In this document: in pieces, positions 11,109-26,100 of the stretch | How positions within the stretch are numbered: position 1 is the first letter of the stretch | Layout: the number at the start of each line of letters is the position of its first letter | Source: Tetrahymena thermophila SB210 | Taxonomy: Eukaryota > Ciliophora > Oligohymenophorea > Hymenostomatida > Tetrahymenidae | Reading direction: 5' to 3' | Assembly: GCF_000189635.1 (NCBI RefSeq) | Contig: NW_002475959.1 | Span: 124,001-188,000, forward strand | Length of the DNA stretch: 64,000 nt | Translations under genes and position numbers: made by a program | Notes under the pieces: generated by a model | The model's database searches: none | Told to the model about the DNA's origin: nothing | Seen by the model: the letters and a program-made list of their open reading frames with translations, nothing else

Positions 11109-14100
11109 ATGAATGGATATAAAATATTATGTATGGTATTGTTATCTTCAATCTACTTCTTAATATTATAATTTAAAAAAAATTAATTATATTATGGAGG
11201 AATAAGTGTAATATTTAAATAGTAATTGAATTAAAGAAGTCAAAATATTTTGAGAGCTATTTTGATGAATATGCAATATGATTAGTAACTCTTATTAATA
11301 TTATCAATAAATGAATTCGTGATTAATTGCTATTCCTCTTAATCTTCTCAGTAAATTAATTATACAAATAATTTGATTAATATTTTCTCAGTAGATTTTA
11401 ATTTTGAAATTTCAATATATTTGATTATAATTCATAGATATCATTAACTTAATCAATCTAATTAGCTATAGCAAACAAATATACTTATTTATATTAAAAT
11501 ATTAATTGCATTAGAAATAGATTTAAGTAGAATAATTAACAAATATTATAAGGATTAAACAGGAAAATAAATTTTAGATTCATTTAATGGACTTTAAAGT
11601 AAATCTTAAAATTTTATTGTATTATAAAATTCCATTTTTGCTAATAAATCTCTTACATTATTTAATTTAATAAAGACACCAAATCGCAAAGCAAGCGATA
11701 ATGACTACCTTTAATATGACAAATCTGAGAATAAATCTAATTACTCTTCTATTGCTAGCTCACCTTTATTGAAGAGTTATAAAACTTCAATTGATTATGT
11801 TAAATAAGTGATGCAAATCTACTCTGTTCTTAAGTCAGTTGTTGATAAGCATAAACATAGCAATTAATTAGATTTTTTTATTTAGCTAAGGGAACAAAAA
11901 AATAATCTGGATATCGTAAACATTTTAATTTTAAAGTTGTATATAAATGAATTATTTAAATATTAATTTAGCACAAAGTAGCATCATAGAAATTAGTTAA
12001 TGTTATAAAATGTGTCATTAGAAGGAAGTAGCTCCAAACTTTTTAAGAAATAAAAGACCATTCTTAGGTTAGATAAAAATATAATATTACAAGCTAGCTT
12101 TTTAATGCTCCAATCGCTAAAAAGAAACCACAACCTGTAAAAAAGAGTCCCTTTGAAAAAAATTCTGGTTCAGAATTAGGAAAAATAAAACTTATATTTA
12201 ATGAAATGAAATCTGAAGGTGTAACATTTTCAAATATTTCGTTTTAGAATATAATGTGCTATTTTGAATTTGAAAGAGCTATACGAATAATAAGTAAGAT
12301 AATTTTCAGAAAGCAATTTAATTGGAAAGAAGTAGTATTTCGAGTAATTTTGATGAAGAATTATATTTAAGGCTTATCATAAAAAACAATAATGAAGAAG
12401 TTCAAAAAATAAAACATAGAAAAGATGAAATTAATTATTGAAAAAATATAGGAAAAAGGAGATAAATAAGGAATTAAAAGCCTTTTAGTTATTGTAGATG
12501 ATGAAGAAGCTTTAGATAATATTTAAGGTAGTCTCCATAAGAGTGGTTGTTCTTCTTCTACATCTCTCGATAATGAAAATAGAGTAGATCCTTCGCCAAG
12601 AAGATAAGTTAATCTTTACTTAAAAAGAAGGTCTCTTCTCAAAAAAATCTTAAACAAAAGATCTCTACCTTCCTCTGTGAATAACAGAGAATTGGATAGA
12701 TATGTTAGTAAATAATTTAATTTTTAAATGAATTTAAATCTATTATTTCAAAGATAATTAACTTATAATTATTCAAAATAGATTATGAAAGAGCCTTACT
12801 TTCTCTATTCAGAGTTGTTGATAGAGCTCTCCATAGAATAATGTCGTCTTGCATGCAAGAGATGCATAGAAAAGTTGGATATAGAATGGCAAAATAAGCT
12901 ACTTTAAAAAATTTACTTAACCAATACATTCATAGAATAAATTAACCTATTCAAAGGGCATTTTATGCTTGGCTTTCTTAGACAACTCGCGTTAAAAAAG
13001 AGAGTGTGTTTTTCTTTAAAATTAATAAAGTAATGAGGAAGAAAAATGCCAGAAATTTGAGAGAATGCTTCTGGAGATTAAAGGTGAATAACTTAAATAA
13101 AATATATACTTAGTCAAAAGTGAAGGATAAAGCAATATTTATTAAGGCCTTTATCAATTTAATGAAAAAAATATAGCAAAATAGATTAAGATAGGGCATT
13201 AGCTAGATTTAGAGATATATAGAGATTTAAAAAAGAAGCTATGAAAAAGTAATTCTACTATTAGGAAGTATTTATAAGAAAAAGTTAAGTCAAGCATTTA
13301 GCAAGATTATTACATTTAATTTGAATTTAAATTCTAAAAATTAAGTTGCTTAATCTACGCTTTTGGCTATCTTGACTAGAAAATTGTTTATTAAAAATGT
13401 TTAAATTGCATTCAACAAAATAAATAATAATTAAAAAATAAATTTATTATCACCCGAATATCTTTAATTAACTAAGCTGATATAAATGTTTAAAAAAAAA
13501 TAGACTTAAATGATGGTAATTTCAATCAATAGCATAAAATAATATTCTAATAGTAAAGAATTAAAAAAATAAAATAATAAAGCAATATATAAACATTTAT
13601 CATTTTTTATATTAAATTTTCTCAAGCAAAAAATTTTATAAACCTACAAAGATTCCTTCAATAAGCTAAAAAGTCAATAAACAGCAAAAAAGAAATTAAA
13701 TTAAAGAGTTAAATAGTTAATAAAATATTTAGAAAATTTATTTTTACAATAAAAGAAGTAAGGATTTCAAGAAATAAATGCTTATTTTAGATCACAACTA
13801 AGAGTGAAATAAATCTAAAATTCACAAATTGCTTAAATTAATTAATTAGCTGATGTGATCAAAAAGCATCTTATTATAAATAAAACTACAGCTTTCTCTA
13901 AAATAAAATCTCACATAAGCAATGCAAAGAAACTAAAATATGATGCCATTAGAATTATTAACATCACATTTTCAAATAATATTAGAAGAAAAAAGATAGA
14001 AGCAATGGCTGCAATTGCTCTTAAAAGTTAATACATTCTCAACAGAAATAATAAGATTTAATAGTTGACAACAGTAATTTAAAAAATAGTAAGTCTTAAA

Positions 14101-17100
14101 AAAAACTCCTTGAAAGAGAAATCCTTTAATTTAATAATCAGTTTTAGTAATTTCTACAAGAAAAGAGCTGAAAATTTAGCTAAGATAACCTAAAAAATAT
14201 TATAAAAATAATAGATGATTCTGTAGATGTCTTTGAATAAATTATATATTAATAGTGAACAACAAAAAATGTAATAAATGAATTAAGAATTAATTTCTAC
14301 AAATAAGGTTTTTTTATTTAGCAAAATATTGAATTCTCTTCTCTAAAATTAAAAGAAAACAGCTTTTACTTTATTAAAATAGAATTATCTTAAAAGTATC
14401 AACAAACAAGCTTAATTATAAAATATCTTCTAAATTCTTAAATAGATATTCCCTGCTCCTCAACAGTAAATAAAAAATTTTTTTATGTAAATTATAATTT
14501 AAAAATATTCTAATAAATAGGATCAAGCAAGAGTGCTTTAAAAAATTTAAGAGCTACAATAATTATGTTAAAAATATAAAGTAAATTAAATAAGCAAAAC
14601 TTAATCAAGGCTTAATGATATTGCAAGGATATTTGCAATCAAAAATAAACATGTCTCTGGCATATTCTTTTAATGAAATAAGCATTTACACATACCAATA
14701 AATATTTTAAAGTTAGCAAAAGATTTATAAAATGATTTAAATTTGTGAAAAACTTAAATACTGTTCTATTTTCATGGCTTTTTAGTAAATTATTTGTTTT
14801 TTATGAATATTATTAAAAAATTTTTAATTTAAAAAGGAAATTAAGGTTTCCCTTTGATAACTATTTAAGTGTAGGAGATTTAAATAAATCTTCTTCTTAA
14901 AATTCATTAATAAATGTGATCGTCAAAAAAGTAAATGAGGAAAACAAAAAATTTTATGCTCAGGAGATAGCGAATCAGCTTAAATAAGATGGAGAAAAGT
15001 TGAATAAAATAGAAAAATTACAGGATCAAATGGATGACTTATAGAAAAAACAAATTAATCATTTCTAAAAATATGACTAGTTACAAGCAGCTTTATAGGA
15101 TGCATTTGTTAATTCTAATAGCAAATATAACTCTCCAAGTCTAACTGACTATAATAGTACATAAAAGTATTATCAAGATAACTTAATCCCTAGTAATAAT
15201 ACTTACTTTAGTCCAAGTGAGAAAAAAGGTGTTGAAGAAAATAATAATTTATAAGGAGATGATAACTATCCTAGTCTAGTTTCTCCAGAATTTTAAGAAA
15301 ATGAAAAAAACAAAAGATCTAAACAACTTCTAAAAGATTAATTAATAAGAGAAAATGAAAACTAAAATGAGTCTCAAAAAAATTTAGAAAACAATTAAAA
15401 AGAATAAATTTAAAACATATAAAACGATTAATAAAATAAAGATGATTTAAATGATTTTGAACAATAAGACGAATTAAATAAAATAAAGAGATCAAAAAAT
15501 TAAAAAAATAGTTTTGAAAAATAGTAAGTGCATAGTGATCTTTAAAATGAAGATAGTGAATACGATAACGAATTTCTGAACTTAAGGGATAAAAATGAGA
15601 ATAGTTTAGAATCTAAAAAACCTTAAGCTGAAAACAATTTATTTTAATAGAATTAAATAGCTTAAAATTAAGCAACCAATTAATTAGAAGATTTGAATTA
15701 ACAAGGATAAAAGTTGAAAGTTCCTTAGAGACTAACTGACCAAGATAATTATTACTCAAATTATGAAAGTCCTGATTAGGATTATATTGATTACATCAAA
15801 TCAGATTCATTCATACCTAATTCTAATAATAAACTTGATCCTGAACATTAATAATTAAATCAAGAAAATATTAATAACAATCTCTTTGATTAGATTAATA
15901 AAGGAGATCAAATAGTAAAGTCTGAGTACTTTAATGATAGCAGCCCTAATTAAGTTAATTAGATGAAAAATTAGATTGACATTCCTAAAATTATTGTAAG
16001 ATCTGATGATGAAGTTAGTGAAGTAATAGAATATCCTTAAAAGCTATTTTAAAATTTAAATTCAAACGAAGATTTACCAAAATTGTAAAGTGACCTTTAA
16101 TAAAAATAAAATTCTTAACCTCAATTTGGAGTATAAAGTTAGAGCAAACCTATAATTTATGAATAGTAGTACAAATCAGATGGAAATTACAATTCTTTAA
16201 AGCTAAACAGTGGTAATAGCTAAGAGTAATACAATAATTCTATTAATATTTAAAATGAAAGTTTCAATGAATAAAGATAGCAAGACGATAAACCATAGAT
16301 TTCTAAAGATGCATCTGTTAATTTTAATCCTAGTTCAAATTAAAGAGTAAGCTAAATAAGAGTTTAATCATAAACTCCTGTCTCACTCATGGGAATTAAT
16401 GATAATTCTTAGTAGCTAACATATTAAAATTAGAATCCTTAACTATAGTAATAACAATCTAGAGAATACTCACCTCCAGGTAAACCATAAATGAACTACT
16501 TAACTCCAAATCAGATTAAATAACTGATGTATGCTCAAAATAATGCAGCTTTAGCAAATTAATTTTATTAGCAATAACAAAAACCTAAGGTTGAACAATA
16601 ACAAAAGTAGACTCATTAAAGACCATAACCTCCTACACCTGTGTCATTAGTAGGAAACAGTTTACTTGAGTAGTCAGTAGACCTAGAGAGATCATTAGAA
16701 ATATAAAATAGAAATTAGCTATATCCAGTGAGGTAGTAATTACCTATTATGACTCCTTAATAGATTTAGTAAATATTTGCTGGATAAAACAAACAATTAA
16801 ATTAGTCTCCTAAATCTTAAAATTTATAAATTATTGATTAAGATTCAGTAACTGTTTTTGAAGTTCCTCAAGATAAAAACCAAAGAGATTTCATGTTAAA
16901 TAGCCTATAAAATGAGTAAAATGCTGATTAATAATTACTTAGAAATAATTTATAAGCTGCTCATTTTACACCTAGCCAAATCAAAGGCTGGTTAAATCAA
17001 AGTTAAAACTAATCTTTTTCTTAAAATAATTCTCCAACAAATTCATAAGGAAACCAATATAACTATTAGAATGATAATAATCAAAGATAAAAAGATTAAT

Positions 17101-20100
17101 TAAACCGAAGCTAAGAAAAACCCAACAAAAATAGGGTGAGTTAAATAAGAATGCAACCACTAACTCCAGTTTCACTAAGAGGATAATTTAGTCAAATTGA
17201 TAAAAGCATGTTTGACACTGCTAACAATAACTAAAACTAGTAACAATAAGACGAATTTTATAAAGAGCCTATTGGAAAACCATAGCTTCCTTTTTTAACT
17301 CCTTAACAAATTATGTAAATAATGAGAGGAAGTAATAATAATAATAACAATTTAAATAACGACAACAATTCTTTGTAAGTACCTGAAGCTAATTACTAAA
17401 ATTAATAAACAGAAACCATATAAAATAGAAATGGTTCAGTTTCTCCAAAGTCTTCAACTTCATTGGCTCTAAGAATCAGGTAACAACAGTAAAACGTAAA
17501 AGGATATCCTTCAAATGATTAAATTGATTAAGATGAAAATTTACCTTAATTTAGTCCTGATAATTCTTATGATGTATTATCAAACAAACTTTTTGGAGAT
17601 GGTAATATTTATCAATAGGAATTAGTAGATAACTTAAATAAGAATATGCAAATTTTCAAGTTTAATTCAAGCTAGTAAATGACACCTAAATCTCAAAGCT
17701 CATTAGCGTAATCTCAAAGGTTTAACAATTTTAGATTCTAAGAACTTGATGTTTCTGATTTATCTAATGTTTTGTCATAGTAGGAAAATCCTCTTTAATA
17801 GAATCCATCCAATAGTATCAGCTAGTTATCAATATTAAATAACTTAAATTCATAAGATGAAAAAAATCCTTCTAGTAGAGATAAAAATAATTAAAGATAA
17901 AATAATAATAGCAGATAAAGTTCTAGCTTATCACCTTATTCTAGAAATTTATTCTAGTAAAAATATAACCCAAGTATTTTTAAATCTTAAAGTACTTTAA
18001 CTCCTAACAATTTAAATAATAGAAATAATATGTAATCAGCAAGTTTGTAAAATATTGATAGGTTTTAGTAAAATGAAGGAGATAAATAAAATTCAAACTA
18101 TCCATCAATTAATGAGCTGCAACCAAATGAAAATTATTAGAGCAAAACAGAAGAAAGAGGTTATTAAAGAAATTAGAAATAAATTTAAGGAAATGACTAA
18201 TAAATTTATTTAAATTAATATTAATAAAATTAAAACGATGATTAAAACAAATAGATTTGTTAAGATGATTATAACATGCAAAACCCTCTTTCTTCATACA
18301 ATTAAAATTAAAATTAATACAATAATTAATTGGAAAATTCAAAAGATAAGTCTGAAAATCTAATTAATCAATAATCTTAAAAATTACAAGAGTAGTAACA
18401 AATTTTGTAATAATATTAACAGACATTGTACCCTAATAAAAGATAAAAAAGTAATTTGGAAATAAATAATTAATAGGCATAAAATAATGATATGGTATAG
18501 AATTATGATTAACAAAAGTCTCCTCCTAGCATTTTAAATTAAAATTCTTTAACGAGTGGTTAGAGTAATTTATTATCAAATAATCTTAGTCAGTAAAATA
18601 AATAAAGTCCAAACAGTTTAAACTAAAATTAAAACAAGTCAAACTTGTAATAGATTTAACCTGATTAATATTAAAACTAAAATATTGAAAAATTTAAACC
18701 AATTAATAATTAAATAAATGCTTTTTAGAACCCATAAATTAACAATATTAATGATTAATAATATTATATTAACAAATAAGGTGTAAATGATAACGATTAA
18801 GGTTATAATTAGAAAATATAAAATTTGCAGTAATAGCAATTCAATAGTTAAAATCAGTAATACCCTAATAATGTTGATAACATTTAATATAATACTAATC
18901 AATCAAATTAGAAAAATTATAGTGATGTTAACCAAGCAAATAACTAAGAAAATTAAAAATTAAGATAAAATAATAGAAGCTAAATCTAACCCTAAAACCT
19001 TTTTGATGAATACGAAAAACAAACTGAGCTTGAAATACAAAACTAAGTAGATTAAATGCAAAAAGCATTTTTGCAGGATAATCCAAATTAATAATTTGAT
19101 AAGAGTAATTACTAAAATAATTAATAAGGATAAAATCCAAACATTTCATGGAATAAAAATAATTAAACTCTTGATATATAACCTTAAAATGAAGTTACGG
19201 CAAATTAGATTTAAACTAATTAGCAATATAATGATAGAGACTAAGTAAAATTTCCTATTAATCAAGAAATAAATAATCAGAGGCAGTAAATTAAACAAAA
19301 CATTCCTACATAATCTAATTAAAAAGGATTTGATAATCCTATGGCAAATCCATATAATCTTTTACCATAAGCAATTAATTTTATTGATGGTCAGACTATT
19401 GTATCAAAACAAACTCAAATTCCATAATCTGAAACAAAAGAACCTTAAAGATATAATCAAAATAAAATAAATTAAAATTTATAGCAATAAATTTTAAATT
19501 AGAATATTAATATTGACGAAGGTATTGATACTTATACTCCTCAGGAATATTATTAAGCATAATAAAATTAGCAGTATTATTTTAATAATGAGAATTAAAA
19601 GAATATAGATTAACAAAACTAAGGAAATTATAATTAAGCTTAGTATTAATAAAATCCTGAAAATCAAAGATTGATTGATAATTTTGGTGATGCTGATTTT
19701 GATTAAAGAAAAAGATAAAAATAATTATATTAATAATAAGCCTAACCTCAAATATAAGATGATGTTTAATATGATGATCAACTACTTAATATAGAACCCA
19801 ATTAAAATAATTGCAATTCAGATCTGAATTAGACAAAATAAACTAAGATTATAGATCCTTCTAAACAATAAAATCAAAATAAAGCTATCTAACCAAATCA
19901 GTTTTAGCAAATTTAACCAAAGAATGTAGATTAATTTTAGGAAATCGAAAATGATTAAAAAGAATGTTCGTATTTAAATTAAATACCATTAGATAATTCT
20001 TAATATCAATATGGAGAATCTTTTTTGTAAAATTAGCTAATTCCATAATAAAAATAATAATATTAAAAACAAAATTATCCTTAAATTTAAAATTTAAAAT

Positions 20101-23100
20101 AAGAAAATCCTGGTATCAATTATGATTAATAATTTAATAATTAAAATACAGTAAATTAAGAAAAATTATAAACCTTTTAAGCATCAGGTAGTGAAAATTA
20201 GAAATTTTCTGAAATAATACCAAATAATATTTAAAACCAATAAAACCATAAAGCTTAGTATGAAAACTAATTTTATGATTAAGATAACTATATTCCTTTA
20301 ATTAAAGGCAACATTTAATAACAAATTACTAATAATTATCAATAGCCTAATTCTCTTAATGCTTAATAAGATTAAATTTATGGTTAAAATAAGTAATTAG
20401 GTTATCCAAATCAATTTAACATACCACAATAAATACACTAGGAAGATTAACAAAACTTTAATTAAATGAATAATAGAAGTTAGTATACAAATCAAAATAG
20501 TCCAATCTAAGAAAAATAATAAATTCTTTAAGGTTAATAAGGAGATTTTCAATAAAATGCTCTGTTTATACAACAAAATTTGAAAAATAATTAGATACCA
20601 TCAAATACATTTAAAAATTAATAATAACCGGTTTAAGATAATCTTTAAAATAATTATCAGTAATAATTATAAAATGATTAGAAATATCTCAATTAATAAA
20701 ACTATGAAATACCTAGAGACTAGGATTAACTTAATCAATAAAATAATTAAAATCCTAATTTATAATCTAATTTGTATTAGCAAAATAAAAAAACTATTCC
20801 TATTAAAGAAAAGTTGTAAACGTTTTAAGCATAAGATAGTGATACCCAATATAACTCTTAGTCATTGCCATATAATATAGACTAATAATAGGAAAATAGC
20901 TAAATGTATTATTAAAATTAGATTAACAATTCATAAGCTCCATTTGGTGAAAGCGATCAAAGTTTAAATTAGTAAAAAATTTTAATTAACCAATAGTAGC
21001 CTAATTTATAAGTTGACTATTAACCAAATGAAAATATGCTAGATCATAGAAACAATTTTAACAATGTATCCAAACAATATAACTAAGATATTCTTCCAAA
21101 GTAATTTGATTAAATAAATAATGATTCGTTACTGAATAATGCTAATCAATAACTTAATTCAAGAAATAATTTAAGTTAAGATAATTAATATTATTAAAAT
21201 CAAAAGAAATAATATTAAGACTAAGATAGTAACAATTACAATATGAATAATTTTAATAATTAACCTTAACAATAAAATTAAGATATGGCTCAGTATCCTA
21301 AAAAATACATTGAAGAAGTATAATAAAATAATAATTAAACTAACTTAAAAGCTCCTGAATTGTAAAGCTACTTACCAAAGATAGATTTAAGTTAATCTCC
21401 AATTTCAAACAAACAAAATAGGATCTAATCATAAAAATCACTTATTTAAGAAGTTACTCCTAAAATAGAAAATAATGGTATGATAAGTTTTCTACCTGAT
21501 AACTAGGTAAGACCATCACAAGCTCTTAAAAGCGAAAAATCATTTAATAATAGCTTATTAGAATCACCAAAGAAATAAAATAGTACAAATAATGGAAATT
21601 AATAAAATATGTCTAATTATTAAAATCAAAAAATACCTGATAATAATACCATATAAAAACAGAATAGTTCTCAGCATTAAGTATATGGCTCTTATCCAGA
21701 TTAGATCGTAAATTTTAACAAGAATTAAATACCCTAAATTCAATAGAAATAGCCTTAAAAATAAAGTAATAACTACTCAAGCTAAAACACATAATAATAA
21801 GCTAAAGATCCTATCAATAACACTTAACACAATCAGCAATAACAAGCAAATTAAAATCTCTAAAATTTAAGTTAAATAAACTAAGAGTTGTATGATAACA
21901 CTTATTAAGAGCCTATTCTCTAGTAATAAGAGTTTTAGAAATACTAAAATGAACATGATTACAATTATTTAAATTAAGATAACTAAAATTAGGTTCTTAA
22001 TCAATAAATTATGAATGATTAAATGGTTGATTATAACGATAATTCAAATTAAGATTCAATAAAAAGATAAAAGTAGTAATATCAAAATTAACGAGTAAGT
22101 GAGAATTTAAAATAAGTAAATTAACCATCAAATTATGAACTGGCTTATAATAATAGCAATTAAAATCCTTATTTTGAAAATTAATATCAAGAACTAAAAT
22201 CCTAGAAAGATTAAAATTAATTTATTTAACCTATTTAAGTGAAATAATAATAAATTTATCCTATTAATTAACATTAAATACAAGAATTAGATAATAGTTA
22301 AAAGGAAGAATCTTTACCCTATCTTTAAAATTAAAATAATTTAAGTCCTCATTATTAATAAAATCTTTAGTAATATAATTAAAAAATTGGTAAAGAATAA
22401 TAGTAATAACTATTTTAAGATTAAGCCAATGATCATTAAAAAAATTTATAAATTTTACCTTAATAAATTTAAAATGCGCAGCCATAAGATATTTAAAATT
22501 ATTATGAAGATCATAACTAATCAGAAAACTAGTTAATCCCTTTTGATCAGCAAATCAAAATTAGAAACTAATTATCAAATCCTATTCAGCAAGTACAATA
22601 ACCATAATTTTAAAATAATGAATCAACTAATAGAGATAAATAAAATTAAAAAAATTATTAAAATATCCAATAAAGCTCATAGCAAAACTTAAATAATAGG
22701 CCAAATTAATAGGAAATCCAAGAAACTTCAGTTTAAGAAGAATAATAAATATTTTAAAATCAGAGATATGAGCCTGATTAAAATTCATAATTTTTACCCA
22801 AATATAAATAGGCTTAATAGTAATAAAATAGCCAAATTCATAATTATAACTAAAGTTAATTATAATAACCATTAAATGAATATAATACAGGCAGAAATCA
22901 ATAGTAGCACTTTAATTAATAGTAATAGCCCTTATCTTAATTGAATAATTAATTTTCTAATGATTAAAACAGCAGATTTAATTAGATCGAAGATAATTAA
23001 CTAACTCCTCAAGAAAGTAATTAGCATATTTTTAGAAATTAGAATAGTGGAAATTAATAATATTCCTAAATTTTGCCATAATATATCTAATAAGATTCTA

Positions 23101-26100
23101 AATAAAACAATGCTTAGTAGATTCCATATCAAAATTAAAATTTGGTAGAAGAAAAACCTATCTTAAAAGATAATACCATACAAAACAGACATCAATAATA
23201 GTAACATTATATTTAATAGCAATAACCTAGTTAAATATATAATGAAGACTCTAACAAATATATGTAATAGCATTATCCAGAATAAAGGCATGATAATAAC
23301 AAAAATGATGTAAGTAATAGAGAATAATAAAAAAATAATCAATTAGAGGATTCATCATTGGTAGAAGATAAACCTATCTTACAAGATAATACCATATAAA
23401 GCAGAAATTAATAATAATAATATTATATTAAGTAGCAATAACCTAGTTAAGCTAATAATGAAGATTCTATAAAGTATATGTAATAGCATTATCTAGATTC
23501 AGGGCATGATAATAACAAAAATGATGCAAGTAATAGAGGATAATAAAAAAATGATCAATTAGAAGATTCATAAAAATAAATGCAAAGACAACAATAAAAT
23601 GAAATATTATAAGATACTTAAAACTAAACTCATTTAGTTGATAAAAATAATAAAAATTCTAATATTAATTGCAATATCCCACCTATTTTAGATTTGAATT
23701 TATCTCCAATATATAATTAATAAAATAAGATTTAAACATAAAAATCAACTACACTAGAAATTACTCCCAATTTAGAAACAAATCGTATGCCTAGTTTTTT
23801 ACCTGAAAATTAAGATGCTACATAATATTTTTATAATAGTTAAATAGAATCGCCACAAACTTAATAATAAAGCTAATTTAGGAATCCAAATTAATAATAC
23901 ATGTCAAGCTAAAATTTCTAATAGGGATTTAATACACCTGCAAATGATTCTAATTTTAAACCTTAGTCTGATAATTTTAGATAAAATCAATCCCATGAAG
24001 TTAATGAAAGTAAGGCTCCTTAATCATAATCATACAGATAAAATTATATTTAATAAAATTCCTAAAAACCAGATTTAGAAAACAAAGACAATTAATTTAA
24101 TAATTTAGATAATTAATAAAAATGGCAAAATTAAAATTAATAAATATAAAAATAAATAAAGTAAGATAATATTGAACAGCAGATATTTAAATAAAGTGAA
24201 CTTCAACATCAAATTTAAGAGAAATAAAGTAATGATTATGCATAAATAAACTAAAAAAACTCATTTTAAAATCCAATTTAGTAAAATTCACAAAATTTTA
24301 GATAAATAGATTAAAATGATGAAGATGATTCAGAATTGGTAAAAAAATAAAAATAATAAGTAAATAATTAATAGTTGCAATAAAATCAGTCATATCAATA
24401 ATTTTTATAAGAAAATTAAAATCCTGATAAAGAAGATAATAACTCTAATTATTATGAAAGCGATTAAAAATCAATTAATGGAGAATAAAATTAAAGTTAA
24501 CTAAATAATAAAATTCTATAAAGTAACTTTAACCAAAGCGATCTATAATAATAACAATAAGGATAATAATTAAATGATAATTAAAGACAACAATAACAAT
24601 TACATTTTTATCAATAGGATTAAAATACATAATTAGATAACAGTTAAGATGATTAATTTTATCTTAAGAATTAGGTACCCTTATAATATTAATTTGATTA
24701 ACAAAGAGGTATTTAAAATTTTAGATAAAAAACTCCTGATCAATTGTCGAAAAGCTAAAGTAATATGAAAAATCAATCTTTACCTTAGCATTAAAATTAA
24801 ATCAATCAAAATCCATATTAGGAACCCTAATAAAATTAATTTGATTAACAAAGAAGTATTTAAAATTTTAGATAAACAACTCCTGATCAATTGTCTAATA
24901 GCTAAATTAACATGAAAAATCAATAAATACCCTAGAATTAAAATTAAATCTATCAAAATCCTATTTATAATAATTATAATGAAGTTTAGTAAAGCTAACC
25001 AAATAGAGTAAACGAGGAACATTAAAACTAAATAAAGGATTAAAATATTGGAAATAAAATTAAGTATGGTTAATAACCTTAAAATATTTAAAATTTGTAT
25101 TAGTAGCCGAATGTTTAAAGCTAAAATAGTTAATTTTCAAATGTTAATCAGTATCAGAGGCCGATAAGCAATCAAAATGACTCATAAATTTAATAAAAAG
25201 CATAAAAAGGATCTTAAAATTAAATGTTTTAATAGATGCCTTAATACGAAGACACATATGATTAAAATAGTTAAAATTCTAATTTAAATCAGAGTAATTT
25301 AAATAAATAAATTAAAGATTAAAAATAAGATGAATTTTAATAAAAAGAAATAAATGAATAATTTGCTGCTTAAGAAAGAGATTATAATTAAAATAAATCC
25401 AATATTTCCACATAAAATTTACATCAGTAAGAACATCCTTTAAATAAATAGATTTAAAATTATTAGCAAAATCTTCCTTTAAATAATTAGGATTAATATA
25501 TATAATAAAATTAAAATCCAATCATATAAAATAATTCTTCAGCCTAAGTAGATTATAAGTTAAATAATACTCCAGACTCAAGAAATTAAAGAGGCTAAAA
25601 TTATTTTGAAAATAAAAATTAGAAATAACTGTCTTCATCAAGTTTAACAGGAGGTGAACCTTAAAATTTATAGAATTAATTTTAATAGCAAGTTAATAAT
25701 TAATAATAACAAAATAGCAAAAACAAAAATTTTAAGTAAGAAACACCTAAATAAGCAAATTTATAAAATAATTATGTCTAATAAAATTAAAGTATGGCTA
25801 ATTAAGAATAAAATATTACTAAGCAAGCATAATCTTTTGAATAAAACTAAAAACCTAATAATTTTGGATAATACACAAATTAATAAGAAATGTAAAATCC
25901 ATTTTATTAGGCTAAACAAGAAAATCAAAGACCATCTTAAGATCCTACATTTAATTTAAGTGCTTATTAAGGATCAATTTTGAATAAAAGTTAAAATGAT
26001 GTTTTAAATTAAGATTAAATTTAAAATAAACAATTAGGTAGCACACCTATTTTAATTTAAAAAAATATTGCTAGTAATAATCTGTTGAATGAATATCCTT

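Noticed and set aside
12068-12093. Possible 26-base intron starting GTTAGATAAAAA in the giant gene
   Set aside because: Too short for splicing and would break the frame; reading straight through stays open.
14674-14676. TGA that would end a separate gene at 14676 before the Q/N-rich exon
   Set aside because: Splicing a 55-base intron (14466-14520) moves the frame past it, and a second 52-base intron (14785-14836) joins it in phase to the large exon; sequence in between then reads as coding (KICEKLKYCSIFMAFQ).
18109-25959. Several open frames of 70-100 codons on both strands within the giant exon
   Set aside because: They are antisense or alternate-frame shadows of the Q/N-rich frame and have no recognisable features.
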